Shown here: one piece after another, positions 26,255 through 34,423 of the stretch
How the letters are laid out: each line of letters opens with the position of its first letter
How positions within the stretch are numbered: the stretch's first letter is position 1
Source of the DNA: JAVDCA01 sp035293985
Lineage (GTDB): Bacteria > Pseudomonadota > Alphaproteobacteria > Rhizobiales > Xanthobacteraceae
Assembly: GCA_035293985.1 (NCBI GenBank)
Contig: DATGLS010000022.1
Span: forward strand, 1-50,814
Length of the DNA: 50,814 nucleotides
Reading direction: 5' to 3'
The notes under the pieces: generated by a model
What the model was told of the DNA's origin: nothing
Seen by the model: only the letters and a program-made list of their open reading frames with translations
Database searches by the model: none
Translations under genes and position numbers: made by a program

Positions 26255-26359
26255 AGCCGACGCCCTCTGCGCCGCGGCGTCGTGAACCTTGCCGGCTCGC
26301 GTCCGGTAGGCAAGATTGCGCGTCATGATCTTGCCGACCGAAGAAGCCGGGAGGACGCC

Positions 26360-27337
26360 GTGACGGTTCGCCGCCGCCAGTTCCTGCAGATCGCCGCGAG
26401 CGCCGCCGCATTCGCCGCCGTCCCGCGGCGCGCGCGCGCGCAGGCCTATCCGACCCGTCCGGTCCATCTCGTGGTGCCGGTCGCGCCGGGCGGCGCGCTC
26501 GACATCCTGGCGCGGATGATCGCGCAATGGGTGGGCGATCACATGGGCCAGCCCTTCGTGATCGACAACCGGCCGGGCGCCGGCACCAACATCGGCGTCG
26601 GCGTGGTCGCGCATGCGAGTCCGGATGGCTACACGCTGCTGCTGATCCCGCAATCGGTGACCACCAACGCGACGCTCTACACGAAGCTCGACTTCGACTT
26701 CCTGCGCGACATCGTGCCGATCGCCATGATCAGCCGCCTTCCGCTGGTGATGGAGATCAACCCGTCGATCCCGGCCAAGACCGTTGCGGAGTTCATCGCC
26801 TATGCGAAGGCGCATCCCGGCACGATCAGCATGGCGTCGGGCGGCAGCGGCAGCGCGTCGCATGTGGGCGGCGAGTTCTTCAAGATGCAGACCGGCATCG
26901 ACATGGTGCACGTGCCCTATCGCGGCGGCGCGCCCGCGCTCCTCGACCTGATCGGCGGGAATGTGCAGGTGATGTTCAGCCCGTTGCCGGAATCGATCGC
27001 GGCCATCAGGGCCGGCAAGGTGCGCGCGCTCGCGGTGACCACGGCCGAGCGCTCACAGGCGCTGCCCGACCTGCCGACGGTCGCCGAGACGGTCCCCGGC
27101 TTCGAGGCCAGCACCTGGCAGGGAATCGGTGCGCCGAAGGGAACGTCGGCGCCGATCGTCGCGGCGCTCAACCACGAGGTCAACGCGGCGCTCGCCGACA
27201 GCAACATTCGCGAGCGCCTCGCCGCGCTCGGCAGCATCCCGACGCCGATGTCGCCTGATGACTACGAGAAGCTGATCGTCGCGGAGACCGCGAAGTGGGG
27301 CAAGGTCATCCGCGAGGCGCACATTACGCTGCAGTAG
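26360..27337 (+). CDS. Bug/TctC-family solute-binding protein (1)
   Basis: This predicted 325-aa periplasmic receptor belongs to the tripartite tricarboxylate transporter family. GTG 26360 is chosen: GGGAGGA lies 5-10 nt upstream, and it places the export signal VRRRQFLQIAASAAAFA at the N-terminus. RRRQFL resembles a twin-arginine motif. Family hallmarks are YPTRPVHLVVPVAPGGALD, VIDNRPGAGTNIG and a DGYTLLLIP segment. No TctA or TctB membrane partner is adjacent, as is usual for the expanded Bug receptors. The ligand is unknown; aromatic or carboxylic acids are typical for the family. Confidence 0.88.
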   Translation: MTVRRRQFLQIAASAAAFAAVPRRARAQAYPTRPVHLVVPVAPGGALDILARMIAQWVGDHMGQPFVIDNRPGAGTNIGVGVVAHASPDGYTLLLIPQSVTTNATLYTKLDFDFLRDIVPIAMISRLPLVMEINPSIPAKTVAEFIAYAKAHPGTISMASGGSGSASHVGGEFFKMQTGIDMVHVPYRGGAPALLDLIGGNVQVMFSPLPESIAAIRAGKVRALAVTTAERSQALPDLPTVAETVPGFEASTWQGIGAPKGTSAPIVAALNHEVNAALADSNIRERLAALGSIPTPMSPDDYEKLIVAETAKWGKVIREAHITLQ

Positions 27338-27493
27338 CCCTCCGCAAAACATCAATTCAAGTTCATCTCGATCATTCGATTGTCGGTTCCTGCGACGACA
27401 TCGCGCGGAAACCCGGCCCGGCGTGGGGATTTGATCCCATGACGCGGTCACTTGCGGCCGCTCGCGAATTCGCAATTGGAAGGGAGAAGTTGC

Positions 27494-27871
27494 ATGACCT
27501 CGAAACTCATGGCCGCGAAGAGCAAGATCATCGCCGGCGCCGCGGCCCTTGCGCTCGCCGCTGGCGCGACAGTGGTGACGGCACAGCCGGCCGCCGCGCG
27601 TCCGTGGCATCACTGGCACCACGGCTTCTGGCCGGGCGCGATCGCGGCGGGCGTTGTCGGCGGCGCGATTGCGGCGGCGACGTCGCCGTTCTGGGGGCCG
27701 GACTATTACTATGGCCCGGGACCCTATGCCTACGGCCCCGGCCCCTACGCCTACTCCGGCCCGGTGGTGAGCGGGGGTGCGGTCGCTTACTGTGAGGCGC
27801 ACTACCGCTCGTACAACCCGGATACCGGAACCTATCTCGGCTACGACGGCGTCTACCACCACTGTCCATAG
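27494..27871 (+). CDS. BA14K-like small exported protein
   Basis: This 125-aa protein starts at ATG 27494, with AAGGGAG about 8 nt upstream. A signal or anchor segment at about residues 10-35 is followed by a His/Trp motif (WHHWHHGFWPG), a Gly/Ala-rich hydrophobic stretch, and Tyr/Pro/Gly repeats (YGPGPYAYGPGPYAY). The C-terminus AYCEAHYRSYNPDTGTYLG with a final Cys is the BA14K-family signature, known from a Brucella immunogenic protein. Likely periplasmic or envelope-associated. Role unknown. Confidence 0.8.
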   Translation: MTSKLMAAKSKIIAGAAALALAAGATVVTAQPAAARPWHHWHHGFWPGAIAAGVVGGAIAAATSPFWGPDYYYGPGPYAYGPGPYAYSGPVVSGGAVAYCEAHYRSYNPDTGTYLGYDGVYHHCP

Positions 27872-27878
27872 CGTTTGA

Positions 27879-27910
27879 TGCCTTGGCCGCCGCGCGCGAC
27901 GGCCAAGGCA
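27879..27910 (+). terminator. Hairpin after BA14K-like gene
   Basis: A perfect 11-bp inverted repeat (TGCCTTGGCCG / CGGCCAAGGCA) with a 10-nt loop starts 7 bp after the stop codon. It has no T tract. Confidence 0.5.
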
Positions 27911-27942
27911 ATCAACCTCGACACGTGGACCCGGCTTGGCGA

Positions 27943-27979
27943 GCTGCGGCGACCCGCGATCGGTGCGGGTCGCCGCAGC
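27943..27979. terminator. Strong hairpin between convergent genes
   Basis: A perfect 15-bp stem (GCTGCGGCGACCCGC and its reverse complement) with a 7-nt loop lies between the BA14K-like gene and the minus-strand amidohydrolase. It probably stops transcription from both sides. Confidence 0.6.
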
Positions 27980-27988
27980 CGCTTATCC

Positions 27989-28984
27989 TTACTTCACCTC
28001 GAGCTTCAGCAGGGCGTCCGCATTCTTGTGGGTGAGCTTCTCCATGTCGGCCGGCGATAGCGAGATCGTGTCGAGGAATTTGCGGCCCATGGAGTTCGGT
28101 GCATACGGATAGTCGACCGAGAACATGATGCGGTCGATGCCGAAGGTGGTGAGCGCTGCAAGGAACGGCGGCTCGCTGAAGATGCCGCTGTTGGTGATCC
28201 ACACCTGGTCGAGGATCGCCCGGCTGGGCGCCCGCTTGAGGTGATCGACGTCGTTCGCCGAGCTCTCGTCGATGCGGCGCAGCATCACGGGCAGCATCTC
28301 GCCCATATGGCCGATGATGATCTTGAGCCGCGGATGCTTGTCGAGCGTGCCGGCAAAGACCATGCGCAGCACGTGGATCGCCGTCTCCTGGTGCCAGCCC
28401 CACGAGGCCTGCTCGAGCGAGCGGGCGGCGCCCGCCGGCAGCTCCGAATAGTACGCCTGGCGCACCGGCTCGGGGGCGAGGTGCGGATGGATGTAGATCG
28501 GCACGTCGAGCTCGACCGCGGCCGACAGCAGCAGGTCATAGCTCGGGTGATCGAGGAAGCGGCCGTCGGTCGTGCCGTTGATCAGCGCGCCGAGAAAGCC
28601 GAGTTCCTTGACGCTGCGCACGAGCTCGGCCGGACAGGCGTCGGGGCTCGCCATCGGCAGCACCGCGAAGCCGGCGAAGCGGCTCGGGTGCTTGGCGATC
28701 GCGCCGGCCAGATAATCGTTCATCTCGCGCGCGAGTGCGACGCCGTCGGGGCCGGGCACGAGGTCGGGACCCGGGCCCGTGTTGGAGAGCACCTGCAGCG
28801 TGATCCCGGCCTCGTCCATCGACTTGAGGCGGCCCTCGCCGATCTCGGGCAGCAGCGTCATCGGATTGACGGCGTGCTTGGGCGGGTTGCGCGGGCGGAA
28901 GCCGCGCCGGCTGACCGCGCCTGGATCGATCCGCTTGGCCAGGGCCGGGGCGGTGAAATGTTCTTCGAGCGCGACCACGCGCAT
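27989..28984 (-). CDS. Amidohydrolase-2 family protein, decarboxylase-like
   Basis: This 331-aa TIM-barrel metal enzyme is of the ACMS/gamma-resorcylate/5-carboxyvanillate decarboxylase group. Visible ligands and active-site motifs in order: ALEEHF at the N-terminus, YIHPH near the middle, IIGHMGE, and SVDYPY carrying the C-terminal Asp. The group mainly removes carboxyl groups from aromatic acids; the exact substrate is unknown. GGAGG lies 9-10 nt before ATG 28984. It is transcribed divergently from the methyltransferase at 29103 across a 118-bp gap. Nearby receptors and a dioxygenase fit aromatic-acid catabolism, but that is context only. Confidence 0.85.
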   Translation of the reverse strand: MRVVALEEHFTAPALAKRIDPGAVSRRGFRPRNPPKHAVNPMTLLPEIGEGRLKSMDEAGITLQVLSNTGPGPDLVPGPDGVALAREMNDYLAGAIAKHPSRFAGFAVLPMASPDACPAELVRSVKELGFLGALINGTTDGRFLDHPSYDLLLSAAVELDVPIYIHPHLAPEPVRQAYYSELPAGAARSLEQASWGWHQETAIHVLRMVFAGTLDKHPRLKIIIGHMGEMLPVMLRRIDESSANDVDHLKRAPSRAILDQVWITNSGIFSEPPFLAALTTFGIDRIMFSVDYPYAPNSMGRKFLDTISLSPADMEKLTHKNADALLKLEVK

Positions 28985-29102
28985 GGGCTCTATCCTCCGT
29001 TGTTGCGGGGGCGTTGTCGCACCGAGCGGGCGCGTCCCGCAAGCGGGTATCGGCGCAGGCGGCCGGCTGGCGCCGCCGACGCGCCGTGGCTAGCATGTGG
29101 CC

Positions 29103-29861
29103 ATGATCGACATTTGCAGCGGCGACGCCCGGCTCGACGCATATCTCGCCGACGGCTACCTGCGCGTGCGCGGAATGTCGTCGCGCTTCGCCGCCGCCAT
29201 CTGCGGGCACGTGCTGCGCCGGCAAGGCGCGCTCGGGATCACCGGCGATCTTCTCGAGATCGGCACGTTCGAGGGCCGCTTCTTCATCGCCATGGCGCTG
29301 CTGCTCGCCCCCGGCGAGCACGCGCTCGGCATCGACGTGTTCACCTGGCCGAGCCCGAAGGTCTACGATCATCTCCTGGAGAATTGCGCCGCCGCCGGGT
29401 TGGCCCCGGGAAGCTATACGGCGTGGAAAATCGATACGCGCGGCATCACGGTGGAAGATCTCCGCGCACGGCTGCCGGCGGGCCAGGCCCGCTTCATCCA
29501 CATCGACGGCGAGCACGTCGCCGACTGCCTGCGCCAGGATCTAGCGCTCGCCCAGGCGGTGCTGCATCCGCGTGGCGTGATCGCGCTCGACGACATGCTG
29601 CATCCCGGCTATCCGACGCTGATCACCACCGTGCTCGATCATCTCGAGCGCAACCCGCAGATGCGGGTGCTCTGCATCATCGATCGCGAGAGCATCACGG
29701 CGGCGGCGAAATTCCTGATCTGCCACGTGGAGACGGCAGCCCTCTACGAGCAGGACCTCATGGGGCAGTTCAAGCCATTCCACTATCCGCTCGGCGCCCA
29801 CATCGGCGGGCACCTCACGCTGGTGCTCACCCCCGACCCAACGCTGCCCAACGTGCAGTAG
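29103..29861 (+). CDS. Class I SAM-dependent methyltransferase-like protein
   Basis: This 252-aa protein has a Rossmann-type SAM-binding start (DLLEIGTFEGRFFIAMALLL), a second acidic strand (HALGIDVF), and the segment FIHIDGEHVADCLRQDL, typical of Methyltransf_24-type enzymes that often modify sugars or small molecules. The C-terminal part (LPNVQ end) is unassigned. ATG 29103 is preferred over GTG 29097. The substrate is not deducible. It stands alone between the divergent amidohydrolase and the downstream Liv receptor. Confidence 0.75.
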   Translation: MIDICSGDARLDAYLADGYLRVRGMSSRFAAAICGHVLRRQGALGITGDLLEIGTFEGRFFIAMALLLAPGEHALGIDVFTWPSPKVYDHLLENCAAAGLAPGSYTAWKIDTRGITVEDLRARLPAGQARFIHIDGEHVADCLRQDLALAQAVLHPRGVIALDDMLHPGYPTLITTVLDHLERNPQMRVLCIIDRESITAAAKFLICHVETAALYEQDLMGQFKPFHYPLGAHIGGHLTLVLTPDPTLPNVQ

Positions 29862-29883
29862 GCCGGCGCTTACGCACGCCGGC
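29862..29883 (+). terminator. Short hairpin after methyltransferase gene
   Basis: GCCGGCG (29862-29868) and CGCCGGC (29877-29883) form a 7-bp stem directly after the stop codon. The rest of the 255-bp gap to 30117 holds no gene. It contains a possible TTGACC at about 29948 and a GGGCAAAGGCGG segment resembling the repeat at 31391-31485. Confidence 0.35.
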
Positions 29884-30116
29884 TTACACGGTCTGGCTGC
29901 GCAGATGCCGCAAAATGCCACACAACCGGCACGCAACGGGCTTGTTCTTGACCCTGCGTCGGGAGCCGTAGAAGATATTCGCTGCCTGGGCGCGGCTTCG
30001 CGGACATGGCCGCTCGAATGCGTCGGCGGCGCCACAAGGGCAAAGGCGGTCCCGCACTTTCGCGGAAAGAAAGCCGCCGACCAACGAGGAAGCAGCGACA
30101 CCAGGGAGGTTCGAAT

Positions 30117-31370
30117 ATGACGAAGTTCACGGCGCCGATCCGCCGCCGCACGTTCATCCAGGCGGGTCTCGCGCTCGGCGCGGGCCAGATGCTCGGCGCG
30201 CCCTTCATCATCACGGCGCGCGGCGAGACGCCGGTGAAGATCGGCATGGTCAATCCACTCACCGGGGTGCTCTCGGCGCTGGCGCAAGGCGAGGTCGACG
30301 GCGCCAAATACGCCGAGGCCGAGATGAACAAGAAGGGCGGCATCCTCGGGCGTCCGGTGCAGCTGCTGGTCGAGGATTCGGCGAACGACGTCGGCACCGG
30401 CGTGCAGAAGACGCGCAAGCTGATCGATCGCGACAAGGTCGACGTGATCCTCGGTGACGTCAACTCGGGCATCGCCTACGCGATGTCGCAGGTGACCGCC
30501 GAGAAGAAGGTCTTCCACATCGTCCCGGGCGGCCACACCGATCCGATCACCGGGACCAACTGCAAGTGGAATGTCTTCCGCGTCTGCAACACCACGACGA
30601 TGGACGCCGAGGCGATCACGCCGGAGCTGGTCAAGCGTTTCGGCAAGAAGTGGTTCTTCATCACGCCCGACTATGCCTACGGCCACACGCTGCAGGACGC
30701 CTTCATCAAGGCGCTCAAGAAGGCCGGCGGCACCTACGAGGGCGACATGCTGCCGATCAACAACACCGATTTCTCCGCGACGCTGATCAAGGCGAAGGGC
30801 TACAAGCCGAACGTGCTGCTCAACAACATGGGCGGGCTCACGCAGATCAACTGCATGAAGCAGTTCACCCAGTTCGGTATGCAGAAGGAGATGGCGCTCG
30901 GCGGCGCGCTGTTCGAGCTGGAGAGCATCAAGGCCTGCCCGCCCGACGCGCAGACCGGCTGGTGGGTCATGGAGTGGTGGTGGAACCAGCCGAACGTGCC
31001 GGAAGCGGTGAAGTTCGCCAAGGACTACCACGCGGCCCGCAATCGCGCGCCGTCGGCGCGCGACTGGTTCGGCTATGTATCGATGCATTCGGTGCGGGTC
31101 GGCGCCGAGAAGGCGAAGTCGCTCGAGGGACCGAAGCTCGCGGCCGCGATGGAGGACATGGAGCTGCCGCCCGACGTCGCGCTGCAGCCGGGCCCGGTGC
31201 GCTACCGCAAGGGCGACCATGAGCTCATGCCCAACATCTTCGTCGGCGAGGTGCATCCGCCGAAGGGCGGCGACAAGGACGACGTGTTCACGGTCGGGGC
31301 GCTCGTGCCCGGCGAGAAGGCCGCCGGAACGGTCGCCGACACCGGCTGCAAGATGACGCAGCCGACCTGA
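30117..31370 (+). CDS. Branched-chain amino-acid-type ABC receptor (LivK-like)
   Basis: This 417-aa periplasmic binding protein is of the Peripla_BP_6 type. ATG 30117 follows AGGGAGG at 30103-30109. The N-terminus carries IRRRTFIQAGLALGAGQM, a twin-arginine-like export signal. The mature part opens VKIGMVNPLTGVLSALAQGE, then GGILGRPVQLLVEDS, both diagnostic. Such receptors bind branched-chain amino acids, amides, urea or aromatic acids; the ligand is unknown. It is followed on the same strand by two Liv permeases and a Bug receptor. No ATPase genes are adjacent. Confidence 0.9.
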   Translation: MTKFTAPIRRRTFIQAGLALGAGQMLGAPFIITARGETPVKIGMVNPLTGVLSALAQGEVDGAKYAEAEMNKKGGILGRPVQLLVEDSANDVGTGVQKTRKLIDRDKVDVILGDVNSGIAYAMSQVTAEKKVFHIVPGGHTDPITGTNCKWNVFRVCNTTTMDAEAITPELVKRFGKKWFFITPDYAYGHTLQDAFIKALKKAGGTYEGDMLPINNTDFSATLIKAKGYKPNVLLNNMGGLTQINCMKQFTQFGMQKEMALGGALFELESIKACPPDAQTGWWVMEWWWNQPNVPEAVKFAKDYHAARNRAPSARDWFGYVSMHSVRVGAEKAKSLEGPKLAAAMEDMELPPDVALQPGPVRYRKGDHELMPNIFVGEVHPPKGGDKDDVFTVGALVPGEKAAGTVADTGCKMTQPT

Positions 31371-31390
31371 TCGCACGGCGCGGGAAGCGG

Positions 31391-31485
31391 GTGGGCAAAA
31401 TCGCTCGCTCCGGCGTCCCGCATGGGCAAAGGCGCGTCGGCGATTTCGCCCACGCGGAGAGGCACGCGAGCGCGCCTTTGCCCAT
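31391..31485. repeat. Interleaved inverted repeats between livK-like and livH-like genes
   Basis: Arm A GTGGGCAAAATCGC (31391-31404) matches A' (31440-31453) at 13 of 14 positions in reverse complement. Arm B ATGGGCAAAGGCGCG (31422-31436) matches B' (31471-31485) perfectly. The order A-B-A'-B' is a pseudoknot topology. It is probably a dispersed intergenic repeat of this lineage. Confidence 0.65.
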
Positions 31486-31514
31486 CCTATACGGGCTGAG
31501 CGCAAGGTGGGGAC

Positions 31515-32384
31515 ATGGCTCAAGTCATCCTTTACAACGTCACCAACGGCCTCATCATCGGCACCTTCTACGTGCTGATGGCGCTCGGCCTCTCCCTCAT
31601 CCTCAACCTCAGCAACGTCATCAACTTCGCGCACGGCAACTTCCTCGCGCTCGGCGGCTATCTCGCCTTCACGCTCGCGCCGGCGCTCGGCTACTGGGGC
31701 GCGCTGCTGGTCTCGCCGGTGCTGACCGCGGTCATCGGCATCGCGGTCGAGCGGCTGATGGTGCGCCGCCTCTATGGGCGCGATCCGGTCTACAGCCTGC
31801 TGTTCACCTTCGGGCTCGCCTTTTTCATGCAGGACGCCGCGCGCTACCTGTGGGGCCCGAACGGCCTGCCGCTCGGCTTGCCCGACGCTCTCGGCCAGCC
31901 GGTCAGCGCAGACCTCTTCTTCATCACCTGGTATCGCGTCTTCATGGTGGCGATCGTGATCCTCACCGTGATCGGCCTGTTCGTCTTCCTGCGCCGCTCG
32001 CGCGTCGGCCTGCGCATCCGCGCCGGCACGCTCGACCTCGAGACCGTCGCAGTGCTCGGCGTGAACGTGCGCAACCTGCGCACGTTCAACTTCGGCCTCG
32101 GCTGCCTGCTCGCCGGACTCTCGGGCGTGCTCGCCGCCGGGCAGATCGGCCTCAACCCCAACATGGGCGACGACCTGCTGATGCCGAGCTTCATCGCCAT
32201 CATCGTCGGCGGCGTCGGCAGCCTCATGGGCACGCTGTTCGGGGGCCTGCTCATCGGCATGGCCGCCGCGCTGACCACCGCGGTCTATCCGGCGGCGAGC
32301 GAGGCCGTGATCTACGCGATCCTGATGGCGGTGCTGCTGCTGCGCCCGCGCGGCCTGATGGGTGAGGAAGGGATGATGTCGTGA
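31515..32384 (+). CDS. livH: Branched-chain amino-acid ABC permease, LivH-like
   Basis: This 289-aa inner-membrane permease has about eight hydrophobic helices. LivH hallmarks are an N-terminal NGLIIGTFYVLMALGLSL, the conserved NVINFAHGNFLALGGY, and the transmembrane-domain motif around GVGSLMGTLFGGLLIG near the C-terminus. Its stop overlaps the GTG start of the livM-like gene by 4 bp (GTGA), indicating translational coupling. The substrate follows from the partner receptor at 30117 and is undetermined. Confidence 0.92.
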   Translation: MAQVILYNVTNGLIIGTFYVLMALGLSLILNLSNVINFAHGNFLALGGYLAFTLAPALGYWGALLVSPVLTAVIGIAVERLMVRRLYGRDPVYSLLFTFGLAFFMQDAARYLWGPNGLPLGLPDALGQPVSADLFFITWYRVFMVAIVILTVIGLFVFLRRSRVGLRIRAGTLDLETVAVLGVNVRNLRTFNFGLGCLLAGLSGVLAAGQIGLNPNMGDDLLMPSFIAIIVGGVGSLMGTLFGGLLIGMAAALTTAVYPAASEAVIYAILMAVLLLRPRGLMGEEGMMS

Positions 32385-33373
32385 GCACGGTCTCGCTGGA
32401 CAAGGCCAAGCCGCGGCCGGCCATCGGGCAGAATCACATCGCGCTCGCCGCGATCTGGATCGTGCTCCTGACGGCGCCGTTCTGGATACCGCGGATGCCG
32501 CTGCTCAACCTCTACACGGATCTCGCCAGCAAGCTCTTGGTGTTCGCGCTCGCCGCCATGGCGCTCAACCTGCTGCTCGGATTCACCGGCGTGCTCAGCT
32601 TCGGCCACGCCGCCTATTTCGGCCTCGGCGCCTACGGCGCCGGACTGACGCTGCGCTACCTCGTGCATTCGACGCCGCTCGCCATGCTGCTCGGCACCCT
32701 GCTGGGCGGGGTGGCCGGCACGCTATTCGGTCTCTTGATCGTGCGTCGGCGCGGCGTCTATTTCGCGATGTGCACCATCGCGTTCGGACAGCTCTGGTAC
32801 TACCTCGCCTATAGCTGGAACGACTTCACGGGCGGGTTCGACGGTCTGCGCGACTTTCATCGCGAGCCGATCGGATTGGGGCCGTTCACGCTCGATATCG
32901 GCGAGGAGACGCGCTTCTACTATTTCCTGCTCGCAATCTTCGCCGTCGCGGTGGGCCTCATGGGTCTCGTGTTGCGCTCGCCGTTCGGCCGCACGCTGCT
33001 CGCGATCCGCGAGAACGAGCGCCGTGCGCGCTTTCTCGGCATCCCGGTCGAGCGGCACATCTGGATATCGTTCTCGATCTCCTGCTTCTTCACCGCTCTG
33101 GCCGGGACGCTCTATGCGTTGCTCCTCAACTTCGCCGATCCACTGAGCTTGCACTATTCCCTGTCGGGCTATTTCGTGGTGATGACGGTGATCGGCGGCA
33201 TGCGCACATTCTGGGGCCCGCTGATCGGCGCCGCCGTATTCGTGATCCTGCAGGACCGCATCTCGTCCATGACCGTCAACTGGATGTCGTTCATCGGCGT
33301 GATCTTCATGCTGGTGGTCCTGTTCTTCCCGCGCGGCCTGCTCGGCTCCATTCGGCGACGCTTCTCGACGTGA
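32381..33373 (+). CDS. livM: Branched-chain amino-acid ABC permease, LivM-like
   Basis: This 330-aa second permease subunit of a Liv-type importer starts at the GTG overlapping the livH-like stop. Hallmarks are NLLLGFTGVLSFGHAAYFGLGAY written as NLLLGFTG then LSFGHAAYFGLGAYGAG, LLAIRENERRARFLG and the VIGGMRTFWGPLIGAA segment. The start is supported by overlap and by alignment of the first hydrophobic helix. A Bug receptor begins 57 bp later. LivG and LivF ATPases are absent here and must come from elsewhere if the importer is active. Confidence 0.92.
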   Translation: MSTVSLDKAKPRPAIGQNHIALAAIWIVLLTAPFWIPRMPLLNLYTDLASKLLVFALAAMALNLLLGFTGVLSFGHAAYFGLGAYGAGLTLRYLVHSTPLAMLLGTLLGGVAGTLFGLLIVRRRGVYFAMCTIAFGQLWYYLAYSWNDFTGGFDGLRDFHREPIGLGPFTLDIGEETRFYYFLLAIFAVAVGLMGLVLRSPFGRTLLAIRENERRARFLGIPVERHIWISFSISCFFTALAGTLYALLLNFADPLSLHYSLSGYFVVMTVIGGMRTFWGPLIGAAVFVILQDRISSMTVNWMSFIGVIFMLVVLFFPRGLLGSIRRRFST

Positions 33374-33429
33374 GCCGATATGGAATCCGCCAAAGCGGCG
33401 CCATCGGGGACACACACCAAGGAGGCACC

Positions 33430-34398
33430 ATGTTGAAGCGCTTGCTGGTCTCGCTCGCCGGCCTCGCGCTGCTCGCCGCGGCCGCGCAGGCCGAAACCTA
33501 TCCGGCCCGCACGGTCACGATCATCGTGCCGTTTCCGGCCGGCGGGCCCGCCGACATCGTCGGACGCGTCGTCGCCGATCAGTTCGCCCGGCGGCTCGGC
33601 GGAACCTTCGTGGTGGAGAACATCGGCGGCGCCGGCGGCACCCTGGGCACGACGCGGGCGGCGCGCGCCCCCGCCGACGGCTACACGCTCGTCGTCGGCC
33701 ATATGGGCACGCACGCGGCGGCGCCCGCGCTCTATCCCAACCTCGCCTACGACCCGGTGACCGATTTCGCCCCGATCGGCCTCGTCGCCGAGCTGCCCGA
33801 GGTGCTGGTGACGCGCAAGGGGCTGCCGCCGAACAACCTTCAGGAATTCATCGCCTACGCCAAGGCGAACGAATCGAAGCTCAACATGGCGCATGCGGGC
33901 GTCGGCTCGGTCTCCTATGTGGGCTGCATGCTGCTCAACACTTTGATCGGCATCCATCCGACTTTGGTGCCGTTCCAGGGCAGCACGCCGGCGACGCAGG
34001 CGCTGCTCGCCGGCCAGGTGGATTATTTCTGCGATCCGATCATCGCCCAGGTGCCGCATATCCGCGGCGGCACCCTCAAGGGGCTGGCGCTCGCGGCCTC
34101 GCAGCGCCATCCGCTGCTGCCGGACCTGCCGACCGGCGCCGAGCAGGGCCTGCCGGCGTTCAACGTCGCGCCATTCTTCGCCGTGTTCGCCCCGAAAGGG
34201 ACGCCGCAGCCGGTCGTCGATGCGCTCGTCGCCGCCCTCGATGCGGGACTCGACGACGCGACCGTGCGCAAGCGCTTCAACGACCTCGGCGCCGCGGTCG
34301 CCGACAAGAACCGGCGCGGTCCAGCCCCGCTCGCGGCGCTGGTCAAGAGCGAGATGGCGCGGCTGACCCCGATCCTCAAGGCGCAAGTCAAGAAGTAG
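33430..34398 (+). CDS. Bug/TctC-family solute-binding protein (2)
   Basis: This 322-aa periplasmic receptor starts at ATG 33430 with GGAGG at 33421-33425. Sec signal peptide MLKRLLVSLAGLALLAAAAQ is followed by ETYPARTVTIIVPFPAGGPA, the Bug N-terminal signature, and by ENIGGAGGTLGTTRAARAP and ADGYTLVVG. It is the last gene after the livK-livH-livM-like set and may be co-transcribed, which would pair receptors of two transporter classes in one unit. No TctAB genes were seen. The ligand is unknown. Confidence 0.88.
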   Translation: MLKRLLVSLAGLALLAAAAQAETYPARTVTIIVPFPAGGPADIVGRVVADQFARRLGGTFVVENIGGAGGTLGTTRAARAPADGYTLVVGHMGTHAAAPALYPNLAYDPVTDFAPIGLVAELPEVLVTRKGLPPNNLQEFIAYAKANESKLNMAHAGVGSVSYVGCMLLNTLIGIHPTLVPFQGSTPATQALLAGQVDYFCDPIIAQVPHIRGGTLKGLALAASQRHPLLPDLPTGAEQGLPAFNVAPFFAVFAPKGTPQPVVDALVAALDAGLDDATVRKRFNDLGAAVADKNRRGPAPLAALVKSEMARLTPILKAQVKK

Positions 34399-34414
34399 GT
34401 GCCGACGAGGCACC
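34398..34414. terminator. Short hairpin between convergent genes
   Basis: GGTGCC (34398-34403) and GGCACC (34409-34414) form a 6-bp stem with a 5-nt loop in the 25-bp gap between the Bug gene and the minus-strand oxidoreductase. Confidence 0.35.
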
Positions 34415-34423
34415 GCGCCAGCG

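Noticed and set aside
28241..29971. 576-codon plus-strand frame across the amidohydrolase and methyltransferase genes
   Set aside because: It overlaps two well-supported genes in other frames and encodes only low-complexity Arg/Ala-rich sequence.
30100..30119. GGTTCGAAT sequence resembling a tRNA T-loop
   Set aside because: No acceptor or anticodon stem can be drawn around it. It overlaps the receptor's ribosome-binding site.
31288..31485. Small minus-strand frame over the interleaved repeat (AWAKSPTR-like peptide)
   Set aside because: Peptides of this kind arise from translating dispersed intergenic repeats. The DNA structure, not a protein, is the feature.
29541..31634. 697-codon minus-strand frame opposite the Liv receptor
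   Set aside because: It is a shadow of the receptor gene. The few recognisable words come from the intergenic repeat.
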